From an uncultured Clostridia bacterium (GTDB taxonomy: Bacteria > Bacillota > Clostridia > TANB77 > CAG-508), in assembly GCA_934167175.1 (NCBI GenBank), contig CAKPKF010000019.1, positions 1-26,865 on the forward strand: a stretch of 26,865 nucleotides of DNA. Reading direction: 5' to 3'. Position numbers and translations under genes: made by a program. Under the pieces are notes generated by a model. It saw nothing but the letters and a program-made list of their open reading frames with translations, ran no database searches and had not been told where the DNA came from. Below are positions 7,444 through 17,030 of this stretch, in pieces. How positions within the stretch are numbered: the first letter of the stretch is position 1; every line of letters begins with the position of its first letter.

Positions 7444-10400
7444 CTATCCAAATAAACTCATTTGATTGCTTTGTGACATTCCTTTTAAACAACCAAATTT
7501 TTCTAGTAACTCTGTTACAGATTTTCCTACTTTTGAACGAATTCTTAAATCATCTATTGACATGAATTTTCCGTCTTTTTTTGCATCTTCTATACCTTGT
7601 GCTGCAACTGTTCCGCAAACCTGGAATGCTATTTAATGGTGGTCTTATTCCATCCTCTTCCATAATAAATTTTGTTGCATGCGATTTATATAAATCTATT
7701 GGTAAGAATTTTATATTTCTTTCATACATTTCTAATACTATTTCTAATATTGTATATACATTTTTATCCTTAGTAGATATAGCATTTCCTAACATTTCTA
7801 ACTCTCTCATTTTATTTTTTACTTTTTCTTTTCCAAATATCATACATTCACTATCAAAGTCATCTGCTCTTATAGAGAAAAATGCTGTATAATACGCTTT
7901 AGGCTCATGCACTTTAAACCATGCTATCCTGAATGCATTTGTTACATATGCTGCTGCATGTGCTTTTGGGAACATGTATTTTATTTTTTCACACGATTTA
8001 ATATACCAGTCTGGTACATTATGCTCTTTCATTAAAGCTACATTTTCTGCCCATTTTTCTTTATCTTTTAATGCCTTTCCTTTACGAACTGTTTCCATTA
8101 TTTTAAATGCTGGATTTGGTGGAACACCTTTTTTTATTAGATAAATCATAATATCATCACGACAACATATTGCATCTTGAAGTGTCACTGTTCCTTCTTC
8201 TATTAATGTTTGAGCATTTCCTAGCCATACATCTGTCCCATGTGATAATCCTGAAATACGTATTAGTTCATCAAATGTTGTTGGCTTTGTATCTAAAAGC
8301 ATTCCTCTTACAAATTTTGTTCCAAATTCAGGTATACCAAAACTTCCTACTTTACTGCCTATTTGTTCTGGTGTTACTCCTAAAGCATCTGTCGAACTAA
8401 ATATACTCATTGTTTCTTTATCATCTAATGGAACTTTTGTTGGATCTATTCCTGTTAAATCATATAGCATACGTATTACTGTCGGATCGTCATGTCCTAG
8501 AATATCTAGTTTTAATAAGTTTTGGTCTATTGAGTGATAATCAAAGTGCGTTGTTATGATATCTGTATTAGGGTCATCTGCCGGATGTTGTACTGGAGTA
8601 AATTCAAATATTTCTCTTCCCTTTGGTACTACTATTATTCCCCCTGGGTGTTGTCCAGTAGTTCTTTTTATACCAGTACATCCTTTTGCAATTCTGGCTA
8701 CTTCCGCATTATTTATTGGTATATTTCTTTCCTCATAATATTTTTTTACATATCCAAATGCTGTTTTATCTGCGACAGTACCCACTGTTCCAGCTTTAAA
8801 TGTAGTTCCCTTTCCGAATATTACTTCTGTATATCTATGAGCCTTTGCTTGATATTCTCCTGAGAAGTTTAGGTCAATATCTGGCTCTTTATCGCCATAG
8901 AAACCTAAGAATGTCTCAAACGGTATATCTATACCATCCTTTACCATTTTCGTACCACATTTTGGACAATCTTTATCTGGTAAATCAAATCCACATTGAC
9001 ATCCATAGTCTGTAAAATCTGAATATTTACAACTTGGACATCTATAATGCGGTGGAAGTGAATTTACCTCTGTGATTCCTGTCATGTTTGCAACAAAAGA
9101 TGAACCAACACTACCTCTTGAACCTACTATGTATCCATCTTCGTTTGATTTCCAAACTAGCTTTTGTGCTATTATGTACATAACTGAGAAACCATTTTTT
9201 ATGATTGAATCTAACTCTTTAGTTATTCTTTCTTTAACTATTGTTGGCAATTCTTCTCCATATAGCTCTTTTGCTTTAGTCATAGTTATATCTTCTATTG
9301 TTTTTTCGCAACCATCTATGTGTGGCGGACATTTTTCTGGAGAAATAGGTGATATTTGCTCACACATATCTGCTACTTTGTTTGTATTTGTTACTACTAC
9401 TTCATATGCTTTTTCTTCTCCTAAATAACTAAATTCATCTAACATTTCATTTGTTGTTCTTAAGTATAGTGGTGCTTGTTCATCTGCATCTTTGAAACCT
9501 TGACCTGCCATTAATATTCTTCTATATATTTCATCTTGAGGATCCATAAAATGAACATCACATGTTGCTACTACTAATTTATTTAACTTTTCTCCAAGTT
9601 TTACAATTTTTCTGTTTATATCTTTTAATGCTTCTTCATCTGCTACTGTTCCATTTCTTATCATAAATTGATTATTTCCAAGTGGTTGTATTTCTAAGTA
9701 ATCATAATCCTTGGCTATCTCTTCGATTTCTTCATCAGTTTTTCCAGCAACTATTGCCCTATATAGTTCTCCGGCTTCACAAGCACTACCTAGTATTAAT
9801 CCTTCGGAATATTTTTTATATAAACTTTTTAATATTCTTGGCTTTTTAAAGAAATAGTCTAAGTGTGAATATGATACTAATTTGTAGAGATTTTTTAATC
9901 CTACATAATTTTTAGCTAATATTATTGCATGGTATATTGGTAGTTTTTTGTATTCTTCTCCTGTTGAAGTAAGCTTGCTATCTATATCATTAACTGTTTT
10001 TATTCCTTTTTCTTTTAGCATATCTATCATTACATTAAAAACTTTTACAGTAGTATCTACATCGTCTAATGCACGGTGTGCCACTTCTACTTTTATTCCT
10101 AGGTTTTTAGCTATTAAACCTAATTTATATTTTTTGAATTCTGGAAATAATTCTTTACTCAATCTTAATGTATCTAAGTATGTATTGTTTAGCTCATACC
10201 CTAGTTGTGTTGCATTATATCTTAAAAAGCCTATGTCAAAATCTGCATTATGTGCAACTAAAACTGAATCTCCTATAAATTCTAAGATTTTAGGAAATAC
10301 TTTATCTATTGTTTCTGCGTTTTTTACCATATCATCTGTAATGTTTGTCACTTCGACTACTTCTTGTGGGATTGGTTTTTCTGGATTTACAAAGCAAGAA

Positions 10401-11782
10401 AATTCTTCTAAAACTTCTCCGTTTTTTATTTTCATTATTCCTACTTCTGTTATTTTTTCTGTTCTAAATGAAAATCCAGTTGTTTCTAAATCTAATACGC
10501 AATATGTAGTATCTATTTCTTGTTCTTTTGGAAATGAAACTACAGGTATTTTATCTGGTACTAGGTAAGCCTCCACTCCATATATAACTTTCATATCAGG
10601 ATTATCTCTACCTAGTAGTTTATGTGCTTCTGGAAATGCTTGTACTCCACCATGATCTGTTATTGCTATAGATTTCATTCCCCAACTCATTGCTCTTTTA
10701 ATTAAGTCTTTTGCAGATGTCATTCCATCCATTTGACTCATTTGTGTATGCATGTGTAATTCTACTCTTTTTACTTCTGCTAAATCTTTTCTAACTATCT
10801 TTTTTCTTCCTGCTGTTTCTATTATTACATTTGCTATAACACCTAGTTCTTTTGCATATGGATCGAATTGTGCTGTTCCTAGTATTTTAACTCCTTTTGC
10901 AGTTTTTATTCTTCCCAATACTTGCTTTGACTTCTCTCCTTCTACAAATGATTTACATGTTATTGTGCTTGTTCCATCATATAAGTCAAAAAGTACTAGA
11001 ACTTTACCATTTTTTAATTCTCTTGAATCAGTATTTATTATTTCTCCTTCTAATGCTATTCTTCCGCTATCTATTGTTACATCTTGAACTTTAGATATAG
11101 GTTCTTTTATGTTTAAAGAACGGCCCAATATTAATGGAGAAATTTCTTCACTCTCTTCTTTTTTATCTGTCTCTACTTTTTCTTCTACCTTTTTTTCTTC
11201 CTCTACAACTTCTTTTTCTATTTCATTTTGTTCCATTAATTTTTCTATTGCTAATTTTTCTGTTCTTTTAGACTTTTCTTCATACATATTCATAACTTCA
11301 CATTTTTCCAAATCTTCTATAAAATTAATTTTATATTCTTTATTGAAAAGACCTTTTATTACTGTTTTTAACTCTTTGTCCACCCCTCGTGCTGTTAAAA
11401 AATCTGCTCCTTTAACTTTCATTTTTATATTTAATTGATTTTGTTCTATATCTAATTCACTACTTGTTAATATAGCTTTTGTAATTGGGAATTTATGCGC
11501 CATAAGACATGTTATATTTCTCCACTCATCCTTTATTTCTTTAACGCTAGCTGTATCCAAATATTCCATATCTAATATAGCATTTTCTATATTAAATCTA
11601 TTTTTTAAATATTTTTCAAAATCCCAAATATCCTTTATTTCTATATAATCTTTTGAAGATAATGACATTTCTAATTTATTACTATTTTTATATAAATTTA
11701 TAGCTTTAATTTCTGAATCTATTATATTATTCTCTGTGTTATAATCAGGAAATATTTCCTTAATTAATCGTTTTCCACTCAT
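7444..11782 (-). CDS. polC: DNA polymerase III alpha subunit, PolC type (+1 frameshift near the C-terminus)
   Basis: Replicative polymerase of low-GC Gram-positives, 1445 residues when the shift is read (family ~1430-1470). Order: N-terminal domain with an acidic Glu/Lys linker (~185-215), OB fold, PHP domain from ~342 (ELHMHTQMSQMDG), DEDD 3'-5' exonuclease from ~425 (VLDLETTGF, HNADFDIGF, HRALDDVDTT), a zinc finger with CPSC, CQC and CPKC at ~905-945, and the C-family polymerase core with PDIDLNFSGEY at ~966 (catalytic Asp). In-frame reading ends ...NSIPGLRNSCSTRY, which is nonsense. Skipping the C at 7615 gives IPGLGTVAAQGIEDAKKDGKF and continues to QSNQMSLFG, the normal PolC tail, with a stop at 7444. 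The 24-codon in-frame alternative would lack about 55 conserved C-terminal residues. AGGGGG precedes the ATG. Confidence 0.95.
7612..7615 (-). other. CGGA +1 frameshift site in polC
   Basis: Context is CCA GGT TTG C GGA ACA GTT GCA. CGG is codon 1390 in the start frame. Omitting the C restores IPGLGT, a conserved PolC motif, and the family's usual C-terminus. No homopolymer run lies at the site, so a simple run-length error is not an explanation. Confidence 0.9.
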
Positions 11783-11808
11783 TATTTCCCCCTAAATTGT
11801 ATAAGTTT

Positions 11809-11840
11809 AGACATAGAATTTTTTTAATTTTTCTATGTCT
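11809..11840. other. Hairpin in the rseP-polC intergenic gap
   Basis: 10-bp arms AGACATAGAA / TTCTATGTCT around an AT-only loop. On the coding (minus) strand no T-run follows, so it is a weak candidate terminator or an mRNA-processing stem. Confidence 0.4.
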
Positions 11841-11846
11841 TTTATC

Positions 11847-13113
11847 TTAAAATATTCTTAATATGTCATTATATGTTACATACACAGACATCATTATAAG
11901 AAGTGCAAATCCCCCCATCTGTATTCCTATTTCTATGTTTTCTTTTAGTGGTTTTCTTCGTATCCATTCTATCAATAATATTACTATTTTTCCTCCATCT
12001 AGTGGTGGGAATGGTAATAAGTTGGTTACTCCTAGAGATAAGGATATTAGTGAAAGTATATATATATAATTTACTACGCCCTTTGTTTCAGCAACTACTC
12101 CAGAAATCCCAACTGGTCCCATTAATTGATTTGCCTTAACTTTTCCTGCAAATAATGTTTTTACATTATCTACTATTGAAAACACATAATCCTTTGTTTC
12201 TAATCCTGCATAATACAAATTATTTTGTATACTTTTTTCAGCTTGTTTAAATTTTATTCCTAAATAATATTTAGGTTTTATGTCTGGAGTTAACTTTATT
12301 TCAATATTCTCTCCGCTTCTTTCTATAGAAAATACTAATTCTTCATTATTATCATTAATAATTTCTGCTATTTTATATGGATCATTTTCAATGTTTATTC
12401 CATTTACTTGTTTTATATTATCTTTTACTTGTATTCCATTTTTTTCTGCCACACTACCAGGAACAACGTATGCTACTTCAGATGAGTAATTATTATTTTC
12501 ATCTGCTTTAAAATATAACCCTGTAGTCTTTATTTGCTTCTCTGTTGGTTTGAGATTTAAGTCTAGTATTTCATTATTTCTTTTTAATTTAATACTTAAT
12601 TCCTCTCCATTTGATTTTTCCAAAATTTCATCTAAATCTTTTTTTTCTCTTATTTTTTTGTTATTTACTTTTAGTATTTCATCTGCTGGTTGAATATCAG
12701 CTGATTTTGCTGCATATTCTGGCAATATTTCATCTACCTGGTTAGTAACAAAAACTCCTGTTGAACTTATTAAGCAATAGTATACAATTACACCAAACAA
12801 TATATTTACTGTTCCACCTGCAATTACTATAGCTATTCTTTTTGGTATACTTGCTTTACTAAATGAACCTTCTGTATCTGACCTTTCTTCTTCACCTTCC
12901 ATATTAACAAAACCACCGTAATGGAATAAGTCTTAATGCATATTTAGTTTCTTTTCCTTGCTTCTTCCATATTGTAGGACCAAACCCTATCGCAAATTCG
13001 TTTACTTTAACTTTGCATAATTTTGCAATTAGGAAATGACCACTTTCATGTATTAATATTAAAAATCCTAATAAAAAAATTATTTTTAACGCATTTATTA
13101 AAATTGTAATCAA
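11847..13113 (-). CDS. rseP: RseP-type site-2 zinc metalloprotease (+1 frameshift)
   Basis: Intramembrane protease of the S2P family; it cuts anti-sigma factors or signal-peptide remnants inside the membrane. It has 421 residues once the shift is read. The first transmembrane helix holds the zinc motif HESGH (about residues 21-25). Then come KVNEFAIGFGP, a second helix (IAIVIAGGTVNILFGVIVYY), PDZ-like regions (about 120-280), and the C-terminal third ligand motif NLLPFPPLDGGK (about residue 365). The start is a TTG at 13113 behind AGGAGGAGG. In frame the protein would stop after LIPLRWFC. Omitting the C at 12918 gives LIPLGGFVNMEGEEE, the conserved family sequence. It sits between cdsA and polC in the usual order. 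With the break unread, the HExxH and LDG halves would be separated and inactive. Confidence 0.93.
12915..12918 (-). other. CGGT +1 frameshift site in rseP
   Basis: Context is CTT ATT CCA TTA C GGT GGT TTT GTT. CGG is codon 66 in frame and a TAA follows four codons later. Leaving out the C restores PLGGFV, one of the best conserved stretches of RseP. No repeat tract is present. Confidence 0.92.
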
Positions 13114-13183
13114 ACTTACCTCCTCCTAATGAAGTAAAATCAACTTAACATCCCTTTATATTTTTGTGCATTTAAAACATTTT

Positions 13184-13987
13184 TTATACTAGCATAAGTA
13201 GCATATAAGCAAATGGAGCAATAAATATTACACTATCTATTCTATCTAGCATTCCACCATGCCCAGGTATTAAATTGCTAAAATCTTTTATTTCAACATA
13301 TCTTTTTATACTTGAAGCTGCAAAATCTCCAATTTGACCTATTATACTTAAGATTATTCCTGTAACTGTTATATAACCATATGATATATTCATTCCTAAA
13401 AATGTGTTTATTACAAATGTATATCCCAATATTATAACCAATGCTCCTAAAATTCCAGCTATACATCCTTCTACTGTTTTATTTGGACTTATTTTACTAA
13501 ACTTGTGTTTCCCTATAGTTTTTCCTGCTAAATACGCAAAAATATCTGTTCCCCATGCTGCAAACAATACATACCATACTAAAATATTTCCATTTTCGAA
13601 TCCGTTTATTAGTGGTATGAACATTAAGAATAGCGCAATATAGCATATTCCCAAAAACGTAATGGCAACATCTTTTATATTATATTTCATATTTGTTAAT
13701 ATTATATGTAAAAATAATACAGTTATTGCAACAGGAATTAAAACTGAAACTATTGTCAGTGCATGGTTTACTGGTATTACATGAGTTAGTGATATCAATC
13801 CAGCTGCTACATATCCAACCCATTCTATTGGATTTGCAGTTTTTCTAAAACCTTTAAAATATTCGTGTAAACTCATTATTGCTATTATACTAAATGCTAT
13901 ATCTACAACATATTTATTCCCAAATACTAATACTATTACAACTAATGGAAATCCAAGAAGTGCAGATGTTAGTCTTTTAATATCCAT
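13184..13987 (-). CDS. cdsA: Phosphatidate cytidylyltransferase
   Basis: Makes CDP-diacylglycerol from phosphatidate and CTP, the branch point of phospholipid synthesis, in the membrane. 267 residues with about seven to eight hydrophobic helices. The C-terminal family signature is clear: GDFAASSIKRYVEIKDFSNLIPGHGGMLDRIDS (about 220-255). I start at the ATG at 13987, about 11 bases after AAAGGA, rather than at the GTG at 13996, which would be only 2 bases from it. It lies 20 bases before the uppS stop on the leftward operon. The usual next gene, dxr, is absent: rseP follows after about 70 bases. Confidence 0.93.
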   Translation of the reverse strand: MDIKRLTSALLGFPLVVIVLVFGNKYVVDIAFSIIAIMSLHEYFKGFRKTANPIEWVGYVAAGLISLTHVIPVNHALTIVSVLIPVAITVLFLHIILTNMKYNIKDVAITFLGICYIALFLMFIPLINGFENGNILVWYVLFAAWGTDIFAYLAGKTIGKHKFSKISPNKTVEGCIAGILGALVIILGYTFVINTFLGMNISYGYITVTGIILSIIGQIGDFAASSIKRYVEIKDFSNLIPGHGGMLDRIDSVIFIAPFAYMLLMLV

Positions 13988-14007
13988 ATGAATCACTTTC
14001 CTTTCTT

Positions 14008-14719
14008 TTATTTTGCTCCAAATTTTCTATTTCTTTTTTGGTATTCTGCTATAGCTAAATCTAAATCTTCTTCTTTAAAATCTGGCCAATGTTTTTTCAC
14101 AAAATAAAATTCAGAATATACTAATTGCCATGGCAAAAAGTTGCTTAATCTTTCTTCTCCACTAGTTCTTATTAATAAATCTGGATCTGGCTGTCCTTTA
14201 GTATATAAATAATTAGAAAACAATTTTTCATCTATATCTTCTATATTTAATTTATTTTCTTTAACTTCTTCTGCTATGTTTTTTACTGCTTTTACTATTT
14301 CATCTCTTCCTCCATAGTTAAAAGCAACATTAAAAACTACTCCTGTGTTATTTTTTGTTCTTTCCATTGCATTATTTATGCTTTTTTGAAGCCCTTTTTG
14401 TAGTTTTGATATATCTCCTAGCATATTAATTTTTATATTTTCTGTATCTGCTTTTTTTGAGAAATCATCTAAATAGTTTTTCAAAAGTAGCATTAATGCT
14501 CCTACTTCTTCTTCTGTTCTTTTCCAGTTTTCTGTTGAAAAAGCATATACTGTTAGATATTTTAATCCTATTTTATTGGCATATCTCACTATTTTTTCTA
14601 GTGTTTTAGCACCTTCTCTATGTCCGCAATTTTGCATCTAATCCCTTGCTTTTTGCCCACCTTCTATTTCCATCCATTATTATAGCAATATGTTCTGGGA
14701 TTCCTATATTTTCTTCCAT
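14008..14719 (-). CDS. uppS: Undecaprenyl pyrophosphate synthase, cis-prenyltransferase (+1 frameshift)
   Basis: Makes the C55 lipid carrier for peptidoglycan from farnesyl-PP and isopentenyl-PP, at the membrane face. 236 residues when the shift is read, close to the family's 240-250. The N-terminus has EHIAIIMDGNRRWAKSKG with the catalytic Asp near residue 16. Downstream are TVYAFSTENWKR, FNYGGRDEI, PDLLIRTSGEERLSNFLPWQLVYSEFYF and WPDF. In frame, translation would end after DAKLRT at a TAG. Skipping the C at 14626 gives KLGHREGAKTLEKIV, the normal GHxxG motif. Without the shift only a 33-residue peptide, or an N-truncated protein lacking the active-site Asp, would be made. Confidence 0.94.
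14623..14626 (-). other. CGGA +1 frameshift site in uppS
   Basis: Context is GAT GCA AAA TTG C GGA CAT AGA GAA. CGG is codon 32 in frame and TAG comes two codons later. Omission of the C restores GHREGA, which binds substrate in all UppS proteins. Confidence 0.93.
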
Positions 14720-14753
14720 AATAACAAGTTCCTTTCTATGCCTTTTATAACAT

Positions 14754-15302
14754 TTATACTGACATTATTTCTTTTTCTTTGTTTGCTAAAATTGTATCAA
14801 TTTCTGCAACTTTTTTATCTGTTATTTTTTGTATTTGCTCTTCTGCTGTTTTTAATTCATCTTCTGTTATTTCAGAATCTTTTTGCATTTTTTTGAATTC
14901 ATCTATACCATCTCTTCTAATAGCTCTTACTGCAACTTTAGATTCTTCTGCTATTTTCTTTATTTCTTTAACTAATTCTTTTCTTCTTTCTTCGTTAAGT
15001 TCGGGAAATGCTAATCTTATAACTTTTCCATCGTTATTTGGGTTTATTCCTATATCTGCTTTTAATATTTCTTTTTCTATTTCTTTTAATATACTAGCAT
15101 CCCATGGTTGAATAACTATTAATCTAGCTTCTGGGACAGATATACCAGCAACTTGATTTATCGGTGTTGGTGTTCCATAATAGTTAATTTTTACCTTATT
15201 TAATATAGCTGGGTTTGCTCTTCCAGCTCTAACTTCTGATAAATTTTGTTCAAACACACTAATTGTTTTTTCCATTTTTTCTTCAATATTTTTGTAATCC
15301 AT
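14754..15302 (-). CDS. frr: Ribosome recycling factor
   Basis: Splits post-termination ribosomes together with EF-G; cytoplasmic. 182 residues, standard length (~185). Family landmarks are NLSEVRAGRANPAILNKVKINYYGTPTPI near the N-terminus, IQPWD, NPNNDGKVIRLAFPELNEERRKELVKEIKK, and the C-terminal helix. It lies between pyrH and uppS, as in most Firmicutes. AGGAGAG precedes the ATG. Its frame is intact and has no CGG. Confidence 0.97.
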   Translation of the reverse strand: MDYKNIEEKMEKTISVFEQNLSEVRAGRANPAILNKVKINYYGTPTPINQVAGISVPEARLIVIQPWDASILKEIEKEILKADIGINPNNDGKVIRLAFPELNEERRKELVKEIKKIAEESKVAVRAIRRDGIDEFKKMQKDSEITEDELKTAEEQIQKITDKKVAEIDTILANKEKEIMSV

Positions 15303-15346
15303 AATTATTCTCTCCTTTATATATTTTGCAATTTTAATATTTTTTA

Positions 15347-16057
15347 TTACCTAACTATTGTACCTATTTTTTCTCCTTTAACTGCTTTTACTATGTTTTC
15401 TGGCTCATTTATCCCAAATACAATTAAAGGAATTTTGTTATCTCTACATAATGAAGTTGCTGTTGAATCCATAACTTTTAAATCTTGGTTTAATATATCT
15501 AAATATGTTATTTCATCATATTTTACAGCTGTTTTATCAATTTTTGGATCTGCTGAATATACTCCATCAATTGTTTTAGCTAATAATATTACTTCTGATT
15601 CTGTTTCTGCTGCTCTTAATGCTGCTCCAGTATCTGTTGAAAAATATGGGTTACCGGTTCCACAAGCAAATATTACTACTCTACCTCTTTCTAAATGTTT
15701 TATTGCTTTTCTTTTTATGTATGGTTCTGCTATTTCTCTCATCTCTATAGCTGTTTGAAGTCTTGTATATACCCCTCTTGCTTCTAGTGCGTCTTGTATT
15801 GCTAAACCATTAATTGATGTTGCAAGCATTCCCATGTAATCTGAAGTTGTTCTTTCCATTTGGTGTCCATATCTACCTCTCCAGAAGTTTCCTCCTCCAA
15901 CAACAATAGATACTTGAACTCCCATATCCACAACTTTTTTTACTTGATCACAAATCTTGCCTAATACATCCGCATAAATACCAGTTTTCTTATCTCCAGC
16001 TAATGCTTCTCCACTTAACTTTAATAATACTCGTTTATATGCTACTTCATCTTTCAA
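15347..16057 (-). CDS. pyrH: UMP kinase
   Basis: Phosphorylates UMP to UDP with ATP in pyrimidine nucleotide synthesis; cytoplasmic hexamer. 236 residues from the TTG at 16057, which lies 8-10 bases after TTAGGAGAG; the ATG at 16090 would add an 11-residue basic extension not usual in the family. Motifs: KRVLLKLSGEALAG, VVGGGNFWRG, RTTSDYMGMLATSINGLA, ACGTGNPYFSTDTGAALRAAE, and VMDSTATSLCRDNKIPL. It is the first gene of the leftward pyrH-frr-uppS-cdsA-rseP-polC cluster. The rpsB-tsf pair that often precedes it is not here. Confidence 0.96.
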   Translation of the reverse strand: MKDEVAYKRVLLKLSGEALAGDKKTGIYADVLGKICDQVKKVVDMGVQVSIVVGGGNFWRGRYGHQMERTTSDYMGMLATSINGLAIQDALEARGVYTRLQTAIEMREIAEPYIKRKAIKHLERGRVVIFACGTGNPYFSTDTGAALRAAETESEVILLAKTIDGVYSADPKIDKTAVKYDEITYLDILNQDLKVMDSTATSLCRDNKIPLIVFGINEPENIVKAVKGEKIGTIVR

Positions 16058-16193
16058 AATTAACACTCTCCTAACTTTTTTTAATCGCATTTATTCTATC
16101 ATACATTTTTAATAAAATACATGATTTTTTAATATTTTATTAAGTTTTTTAATTAATATTTGTAATTGCTTTTTTACTTTAGTTTGAATAATA

Positions 16194-16232
16194 AAAAAAT
16201 AGAAACTATAAATTTATAAGTTCCTATTTTTT
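16194..16232 (-). terminator. Intrinsic terminator after the anchored hypothetical gene
   Basis: Minus-strand stem AAAAATAGGAACT / AGTTTCTATTTTT (G-U tolerated) with an AT loop, 4 bases beyond the stop at 16236 and followed by T-rich sequence. It separates this gene from pyrH. Confidence 0.75.
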
Positions 16233-16235
16233 ATT

Positions 16236-16958
16236 TTACTTATTACATCTTATTGTTCCAACTTCTTTAATCTCTTTGTGTTTTCCACTAACATAATCTT
16301 GGCTTAATCTATATGCATGTATTTCATAATTATTTGCATTTTCTTCTGATATTAAAACAACTTCCCCATATCCAAGTAAATTGGTAATATCTAAATTATT
16401 CATTACTGGATGTATTTCTATTTTTTTAGTTATGCACTCACCGTCTGCTTCAGCATTTATAGCAATACTATCTTCAGAATAATTATTAATTGTATAACTT
16501 GCATTTCTTACCGTATCTGCTCCATAGTCTATGCTTCCTAACAATTTTATTTCATCTTCTATCAATTTATAAACATGTACTTCACAATATTCTCCACCAG
16601 ATTCAGAAACCAAAGCAACCTCTCCAATATTCTTAATATTCCATGTTGATGTGTCACCTATTGTAGCTGTCATTTCAAACTCTTTTGAAATAATTTTTCC
16701 GTTTTTTACAGCTTTTATTGTAGCATATATTTCATCTCTTACACTAATTGTATATTCAATATCTTCTTTCTCATTTTTTTTGGGTTGATCTTTTGTTTCA
16801 TTTATAACTGTTTCTTTTTTATATTGTTCCGATATTTTTTGAGAATTCTCATCGTTTTCCTTTCTTTTTTCGCTACATATATAATATGTAATCCCAATAA
16901 CTACTGTTATTAATATAATTAAAAAAAATGTCAATACCTTTATTTTTTTGCTTTTCAT
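16236..16958 (-). CDS. Membrane-anchored protein of unknown function
   Basis: 240 residues. A basic start (MKSKKIK) and one hydrophobic helix (about 8-30) are followed by a Lys/Glu/Asn-rich linker (about 31-70) and then a beta-rich extracellular-type domain. That domain seems to contain two similar halves: IGEVALVSESGGEYCEVHVYKLIED and YGEVVLISEENANNYEIHAYRLSQD share the pattern GEV.L.SE...YE.H.Y.L. The family is not recognised. It is likely a signal-anchored outer-face protein. It is a single-gene unit between DUF1697 and pyrH, with AAAGG upstream of the ATG. Confidence 0.75.
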   Translation of the reverse strand: MKSKKIKVLTFFLIILITVVIGITYYICSEKRKENDENSQKISEQYKKETVINETKDQPKKNEKEDIEYTISVRDEIYATIKAVKNGKIISKEFEMTATIGDTSTWNIKNIGEVALVSESGGEYCEVHVYKLIEDEIKLLGSIDYGADTVRNASYTINNYSEDSIAINAEADGECITKKIEIHPVMNNLDITNLLGYGEVVLISEENANNYEIHAYRLSQDYVSGKHKEIKEVGTIRCNK

Positions 16959-17030
16959 TTTAACTTTACCTTTCTTTTGTAAACTTTTTCTTTTATCTTA
17001 TCTAAAAGCTATTCAAACTGATACTTTCTA

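Noticed and set aside
929..14626. Random assembly or homopolymer errors as the cause of the five frame breaks
   Set aside because: Not excluded, but set aside as the main reading: polC, rseP and uppS have no homopolymer at the site, the extra base is always C, always at codon position 1, and always before a conserved Gly. Random insertions should fall in any phase and outside CGG.
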